A program made the translations under genes and the position numbers. 18,032 bases of DNA, taken from Mailhella massiliensis. Lineage in GTDB: Bacteria > Desulfobacterota > Desulfovibrionia > Desulfovibrionales > Desulfovibrionaceae. The notes below the pieces were generated by a model. That model was not told the origin of the DNA. It saw only the letters and a list, made by a program, of their open reading frames with translations, and searched no databases. This document shows positions 15,007-18,032 of the stretch, piece after piece. Position 1 is the first letter of the stretch, and the number at the start of each line of letters is the position of its first letter. The stretch is from contig NZ_DYZA01000078.1 of assembly GCF_020741395.1 (NCBI RefSeq), positions 1-18,032 on the forward strand, written 5' to 3'.

Positions 15007-15960
15007 ATGCTTCCCCTGCTCGACGTTCAGCGCCTTACCGTTTCCTTCGGCTCCGTCCCCGTAGTCCGCGACCTCAGCTTCCGCCTTTTTCAAGGCCGTA
15101 CGCTCTGCCTCGTGGGCGAATCCGGTTCTGGAAAAAGCATGACGGCTTTCTCCCTCATGCGCCTGGTGCCGGAGCCCGGCCGCATCGTTTCCGGCTCGCT
15201 TCTCTTTGCCGGGGAAGACCTCCTGGAACTTGACGAAAAAGCCATGCGCGCCAGGCGCGGGCGCGATATCTCCATGATTTTCCAGGAACCCATGACCTCC
15301 CTCAATCCTGTACTGCGCATAGGCGGGCAGATTGCGGAACCCATGGAAATCCATCAGGGCCTCAGCCACGGCGCGGCGCTGGAAAAAGCCGTCGAACTCA
15401 TGGCCTTGGTGGGTATTCCCGACCCTCGCCGCAGGCTTTCCGACTATCCGCACCAGTTTTCCGGCGGCATGCGCCAGCGAGTGATGATAGCCATGGCCCT
15501 GGCCTGCTCCCCGAGGCTGCTTCTGGCCGATGAACCCACCACGGCGCTCGATATCACCATTCAGGGGCAGATACTGCGCCTTCTCGGCCGCCTTGCAAAA
15601 GAGCGGGACATGGGCGTGCTGCTCATCACCCACGACCTCGGGGTGGTGGCGGAAGCCGCAGACGACGTGGCCGTGATGTATGCCGGGCAGCTGGTGGAAC
15701 AGGCCCCGGTGGCCGACTTTTTCGAGCGCCCTCTTCACCCCTATTCCGAAGGGCTCATGGCCTGTGCCCCTCTGGTGGGCAATCACGACAGCCGGCGCCT
15801 CCCTTCCATCCCCGGTATGGTGCCCCTGCCCTCGGAACTGCCCGAGGGGTGCGCCTTCCGCCCGCGCTGCCCCTATGCCGCCAAAGAATGTCTGGCCTCC
15901 CCGCCCCTTCAGGAGGCCGGAGAAGGGCGTCTGGTGCGCTGCTGGAAGCCCCTCGCATAA
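15007..15960 (+). CDS. Peptide/nickel-type ABC transporter ATP-binding protein (DppD/OppD family)
   Basis: The ATPase powers import of peptides, nickel or similar solutes at the inner membrane. All nucleotide-binding motifs are present in 317 residues: Walker A GESGSGKS (37-44), Q-loop FQEPMTSLNP (92-101), signature FSGGMRQR (151-158), Walker B LLLADEP (171-177) and the switch H209 in ITHD. The C-terminal oligopeptide-transporter domain shows RPLHPYSEGL (241-250) and cysteines C282, C288, C295 and C312, which in DppD-like proteins hold a [4Fe-4S] cluster. ATG 15007 matches the family opening (LLDVQRLTVSFG); an in-frame ATG at 14899 precedes the promoter and is rejected. No permease, binding protein or partner DppF/OppF gene is adjacent, so the substrate is unknown. 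Confidence 0.88.
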   Translation: MLPLLDVQRLTVSFGSVPVVRDLSFRLFQGRTLCLVGESGSGKSMTAFSLMRLVPEPGRIVSGSLLFAGEDLLELDEKAMRARRGRDISMIFQEPMTSLNPVLRIGGQIAEPMEIHQGLSHGAALEKAVELMALVGIPDPRRRLSDYPHQFSGGMRQRVMIAMALACSPRLLLADEPTTALDITIQGQILRLLGRLAKERDMGVLLITHDLGVVAEAADDVAVMYAGQLVEQAPVADFFERPLHPYSEGLMACAPLVGNHDSRRLPSIPGMVPLPSELPEGCAFRPRCPYAAKECLASPPLQEAGEGRLVRCWKPLA

Positions 15961-15986
15961 AAATTCCCTCCGGACGAAAAAAAAGC

Positions 15987-16015
15987 TTGCCAAAGGCGGG
16001 CAAATCTACTAAGAA
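15987..16015 (+). promoter_or_regulatory. Possible promoter of tRNA-Leu
   Basis: TTGCCA (15987-15992), 17 bases, TAAGAA (16010-16015). The start would fall a few bases before the mature tRNA. Confidence 0.4.
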
Positions 16016-16024
16016 CATTCCTGC

Positions 16025-16111
16025 GCCGAAGTGGTGAAATTGGTAGACACGCTAGGTTCAGGGTCTAGTTCCCGTTCGGGAGTAAGAGTTCGAGTCTCTT
16101 CTTCGGCACCA
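16025..16111 (+). tRNA. tRNA-Leu (anticodon CAG), reads CUG
   Basis: A full cloverleaf folds by eye. The acceptor is GCCGAAG with CTTCGGC; the D arm is GTG...CAC. The anticodon stem is CTAGG/TCTAG with loop TTCAGGG, so CAG is at 16059-16061. There is a long variable arm typical of tRNA-Leu, and a T arm AAGAG/CTCTT with loop TTCGAGT. Discriminator A is followed by an encoded CCA. CUG is a heavily used codon in this GC-rich genome. Confidence 0.97.
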
Positions 16112-16123
16112 GTGAAAAGTAAG

Positions 16124-16153
16124 GGCTATGGTTTTTACCATAGCCTTTTTTTT
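16124..16153 (+). terminator. Terminator of tRNA-Leu
   Basis: GGCTATGG (16124-16131) pairs with CCATAGCC (16138-16145) and is followed by eight Ts. Textbook intrinsic terminator 12 bases after the tRNA. Confidence 0.95.
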
Positions 16154-16607
16154 CGTGAAAAAGTAAATTGCCCTTCTGGCGGCCCTTTTCGCGTTGCTCT
16201 GCCTTGTTCCATAAAGAATCCTCCCCTTCCGGATGCCGCAACGGATCAAGATTTCCGTTCTTTTTCAGGTTCACTGCATCTTTCTCCGACCTTCCCTCAG
16301 ATGCCGTCCCGCTCTGTTCCCCTGACGCACGCCGGGGAGGACTCTTCCCGAACAGTCGTCGGCATATCGGGCGCAGTCATACGTGAACGGAAACCTTCCT
16401 GCCCGGCCTCTCGATCAGCACCGGGAAAAACACTCCGATCCATGCCGTGCGCACCATGAAAACAGCCACTCATCTTTGCGAGTACCGTTCCTCCGCCGTC
16501 CCTGTCGGAGCCATTACCGTATTCTTAAATTACGGTTCGTTTTCCTTCCCCCCCCAAGGCCTAGTTCTAAAAACTCTCAGCGGCACGAAAAAAGCTCTCC
16601 TCATCAA
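16154..16607. other. Gene-free stretch between tRNA-Leu and the recombinase-like gene
   Basis: About 450 bases with no gene I can support; frames lack ribosome sites and family resemblance. The rightward strand is pyrimidine-rich. Seen here are a small inverted repeat ACCGTA (16516-16521) with TACGGT (16531-16536) followed by TCGTTTTCC, and an eight-C run (16548-16555). No direct repeat of the tRNA 3' end was found, so there is no evidence in the window for an integrated element. Confidence 0.5.
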
Positions 16608-16636
16608 CTGACAAAAGCATAAAAAATATATATCTA
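16608..16636 (+). promoter_or_regulatory. Possible upstream promoter of the recombinase-like gene
   Basis: CTGACA (16608-16613), 17 A/T-rich bases, TATCTA (16631-16636). The predicted start, near 16643, falls inside the left 26-bp dyad, so a protein bound there would block it. The stretch 16614-16640 is strikingly A/T-rich. Confidence 0.35.
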
Positions 16637-16639
16637 ACT

Positions 16640-16665
16640 TGTCGAAAAAGTGTACTTTTTTGCCA
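16640..16665 (+). repeat. Left 26-bp dyad (operator or core-type recombinase site)
   Basis: An imperfect palindrome (20 of 26 symmetric positions) of the form TGTC-n-AAAAAGT, central GT, ACTTTTT-n-G-n-CA. It is 23 of 26 identical to the dyad at 16760-16785 read on the other strand. The half-site layout (about 11 bp + 4 bp + 11 bp) resembles core sites of tyrosine recombinases. It lies immediately upstream of the -35 box of the proximal promoter. Confidence 0.75.
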
Positions 16666-16667
16666 CC

Positions 16668-16680
16668 GACAAATTGTGTC
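16668..16680 (+). promoter_or_regulatory. Small dyad GACA-N5-TGTC over the -35 box
   Basis: GACA (16668-16671) and TGTC (16677-16680) repeat the outer half-site words of the two 26-bp dyads and cover the -35 hexamer. It may be an accessory binding site. Confidence 0.4.
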
Positions 16681-16702
16681 AGTCGTTAGTTCGTCCTATA
16701 TC
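16674..16702 (+). promoter_or_regulatory. Putative promoter of the recombinase-like gene and rfbA
   Basis: TTGTGT (16674-16679), 17 bases, TATATC (16697-16702), reading rightward, with a predicted start near 16709. It lies between the two oppositely oriented 26-bp dyads and 98 bases before the ATG at 16800. Confidence 0.5.
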
Positions 16703-16759
16703 AGGGAAGCGCCGAAAATTCCAGTAAAAAAATAATATTTCCACGCACGGAATCCCCCC

Positions 16760-16785
16760 TGTCCAAAAAGTACACCTTTTCGACA
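16760..16785 (-). repeat. Right 26-bp dyad, inverted copy of the left one
   Basis: Read leftward it begins TGTCGAAAAGGTGTAC and ends TTTTTGGACA; 23 of 26 positions match the left dyad and 20 of 26 are symmetric within itself. The asymmetric centre GTGTAC is in opposite orientation at the two sites. It lies in the leader, ending 14 bases before the start codon at 16800. Centres of the two dyads are 120 bp apart. Confidence 0.75.
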
Positions 16786-16799
16786 CCCGGGGCGGAACC

Positions 16800-17672
16800 A
16801 TGGCGGAAAAAATGCAGCACAGCTTCAACGGAGCCGTTGCCGACGACGCGCTTCTGTTCGAAGATTTCGTCCGGAGCCGCTATCTGCCCTTTGTGCGCGA
16901 AAACAAACGCAGCTGGAAAACGGACGAGCGATACCTTGCCTCCCATGTTCTCCCCTACCTGGGGGCGCTTGCCCTGAAGGACATAGACGAAAACGCGCTC
17001 GGGCATTGGCTCGCCACGCTGGAAATCACGGGCCTTTCCCCCTCTTCCTGCTACCGCATCTTCTGGCTGGTCAAATACATCCTGAACTGCGCCGTACGCT
17101 GGCATGTGCTGCCCAGCGACAAAGCCTTCAAAAACGCCGTCTGCGTGAGAAAAAAGCTGCGACGGCCGGAAACTCTTTCCCCGGGTGAAGCCCTCGCCCT
17201 CATCCGCCTGCTCGAATCCTATGCCGACAGGCCCAGCGCCCGGGCCATTCACCTGCTCCTGCTCACAGGAGCCTCCAAATCCGAAATACTCCGCACCCGC
17301 TGGGAAGACGTGGATCTCTCCCGCGGCCTGCTTGTCGCCGGCAACACCTTCACAGGCCGCAAGCGCCTTATCCCGCTCAACAACGAAGCCATAAAGCTTA
17401 TCCGCAGGCTTCCCCGCAGAGATGGCGTGCCGTGGCTCTTCTCCTCCCCTTCCGGCAAGCCTCTGGTCTCTCTTTTCTACACCTGGAACATGTTGCGCAA
17501 AAAGCTCGGCAGACCGGAACTGCGCCTTGCCGACCTCCGCCACTCCTTCGCAGGCTTTCTCGTGAACATGGGCATGCGGCAAACCGACGTTGTCGCCATC
17601 ATGGGCCACTATCTGCCGAGGTCTCTGGAACTGGTACGAAATAATCCAACGGTAAATAAGGAAACAGCATGA
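16800..17672 (+). CDS. Tyrosine-recombinase-fold protein lacking catalytic residues; probable regulator
   Basis: The 290 residues have the two-domain integrase layout: a SAM-like core-binding domain (about 20-110, FEDFVRSRYLPFV to LPSDKAF) and a catalytic-type domain (about 122-282). Family signposts remain: LLLTGASKSEILRTRWEDVDL, LIPLNNEA, ADLRHSFA and IMGH. By-eye alignment to the R-K-H-R-H-Y set gives S159 for Arg I, F184 for Lys, A244 for His and V279 for the nucleophile Tyr; only R247 and H270 remain. It should bind DNA but not cut it. ATG 16800 has a weak ribosome site (GGCGGA). The stop overlaps the rfbA start by four bases (ATGA). The intact frame, coupling and flanking dyads argue for a domesticated regulator; a decayed integrase is the alternative. 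Confidence 0.75.
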   Translation: MAEKMQHSFNGAVADDALLFEDFVRSRYLPFVRENKRSWKTDERYLASHVLPYLGALALKDIDENALGHWLATLEITGLSPSSCYRIFWLVKYILNCAVRWHVLPSDKAFKNAVCVRKKLRRPETLSPGEALALIRLLESYADRPSARAIHLLLLTGASKSEILRTRWEDVDLSRGLLVAGNTFTGRKRLIPLNNEAIKLIRRLPRRDGVPWLFSSPSGKPLVSLFYTWNMLRKKLGRPELRLADLRHSFAGFLVNMGMRQTDVVAIMGHYLPRSLELVRNNPTVNKETA

Positions 17673-18032
17673 AAGGCATACTTCTTGCGGGCGGCAGCGG
17701 CACAAGGCTTTACCCGCTCACGCGCATCACGTCAAAGCAGCTTCTGCCTGTATATGACAAGCCCATGATCTATTATCCGCTCTCCACGCTCATGCTCTTC
17801 GACATACGGGAGATACTCATCATTTCCACTCCCGAAGACACGCCGAACATCGAACGCCTTTTAGGCGACGGCTCAAAGCTCGGGCTCAAGCTTTCCTACA
17901 AAGTACAGCCGGAGCCCAAGGGCATAGCGCAGGCCTTCACCCTGGGCGCGGATTTCGTGAGCAATGACGACGTGTGCCTCATCCTCGGGGACAACATCTT
18001 CTACATGGGCGACCAGATGAAGGTGTACCGCC
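17669..18032 (+). CDS. rfbA: Glucose-1-phosphate thymidylyltransferase RfbA/RmlA, 5' part
   Basis: The first 121 codons are present; the gene runs off the window (full enzymes are about 290 residues). RfbA makes dTDP-glucose from dTTP and glucose-1-phosphate, the first step towards dTDP-rhamnose and related sugars of O-antigen or capsule. Visible blocks are the nucleotide-binding LLAGGSGTRLYPLT (5-18), SKQLLPVYDKPMIYYPLS (22-39), QPEPKGIAQAF and LGDNIFY. The usual FYGHG becomes FYMGD here, a minor variation. AAGGA lies six bases before the ATG, which overlaps the stop of the preceding gene. It is likely the start of a polysaccharide operon. Confidence 0.95.
   Translation, partial: MKGILLAGGSGTRLYPLTRITSKQLLPVYDKPMIYYPLSTLMLFDIREILIISTPEDTPNIERLLGDGSKLGLKLSYKVQPEPKGIAQAFTLGADFVSNDDVCLILGDNIFYMGDQMKVYR

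Noticed and set aside
16031..16459. Rightward and leftward frames across the tRNA-Leu gene
   Set aside because: They translate the tRNA itself, and the leftward frame contains the RRRDSNS-type peptide typical of antisense tRNA shadows. They are not genes.
16090..16800. Attachment-site direct repeat of the tRNA 3' end
   Set aside because: No second copy of the tRNA 3' end was found in the window, so no integrated element can be delimited here.
16786..16802. ops/JUMPstart-like word (GGCGGAACCATG) at the start of the recombinase-like gene
   Set aside because: It shares the GGCGG core with the ops element but lacks the conserved GTAGCGT part and sits on the start codon. Probably coincidence.
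1..18032. CRISPR arrays, insertion sequences, rRNA
   Set aside because: No regularly spaced repeats, transposase reading frames with terminal repeats, or rRNA signature stretches were seen on either strand.

Overview
The window is GC-rich, densely coded bacterial chromosome. The gene families suggest an anaerobic, diderm Deltaproteobacterium/Desulfobacterota, most likely a Desulfovibrionaceae relative (inference from family content; no taxonomic search was possible). The clues are LpxI-type lipid A synthesis, an Aquifex-type aconitase, oxygen-sensitive ThiH, the short ThiF family, a cysteine-tagged Mrp ATPase and FeoAB.

Layout. At 1-212 there is only the start codon of a leftward gene, preceded by a long leader hairpin that masks its ribosome site, plus two terminators. 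At 213-4113 two leftward genes encode the envelope foldase PpiD and an Aquifex-type aconitase. A divergent promoter region follows, then rightward lpxI and an NhaC-type antiporter. At 6599-10555 lies a thiamine-thiazole operon: a promoter inside the end of nhaC, a TPP riboswitch, an intrinsic terminator, then thiS-thiG-thiH-thiF-thiE. Next come a small leftward unknown gene, rightward mrp, and leftward feoA-feoB; mrp and feoB converge on a strong two-way terminator. A solitary DppD/OppD-type ATPase and a tRNA-Leu(CAG) with its terminator follow.

After about 650 bases without a gene comes the most unusual part (16608-18032). A protein with the tyrosine-recombinase fold has lost most of the catalytic residues: by-eye alignment gives R to S, K to F, H to A and the nucleophile Y to V. 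Its stop codon overlaps the start of rfbA (dTDP-glucose synthesis), which runs off the window. A sigma70-like promoter for this pair is bracketed by two near-identical 26-bp dyads in opposite orientation, 120 bp centre to centre. I infer a domesticated, non-cutting recombinase acting as a looping autoregulator of a surface-polysaccharide operon. An invertible promoter worked by another recombinase is the main alternative.

How the genes work together. The thi genes make the thiazole half of thiamine and are switched off by TPP. FeoAB imports Fe(II), which feeds the Fe-S proteins ThiH and aconitase and the Fe-S carrier Mrp. LpxI, PpiD and RfbA serve the outer envelope.
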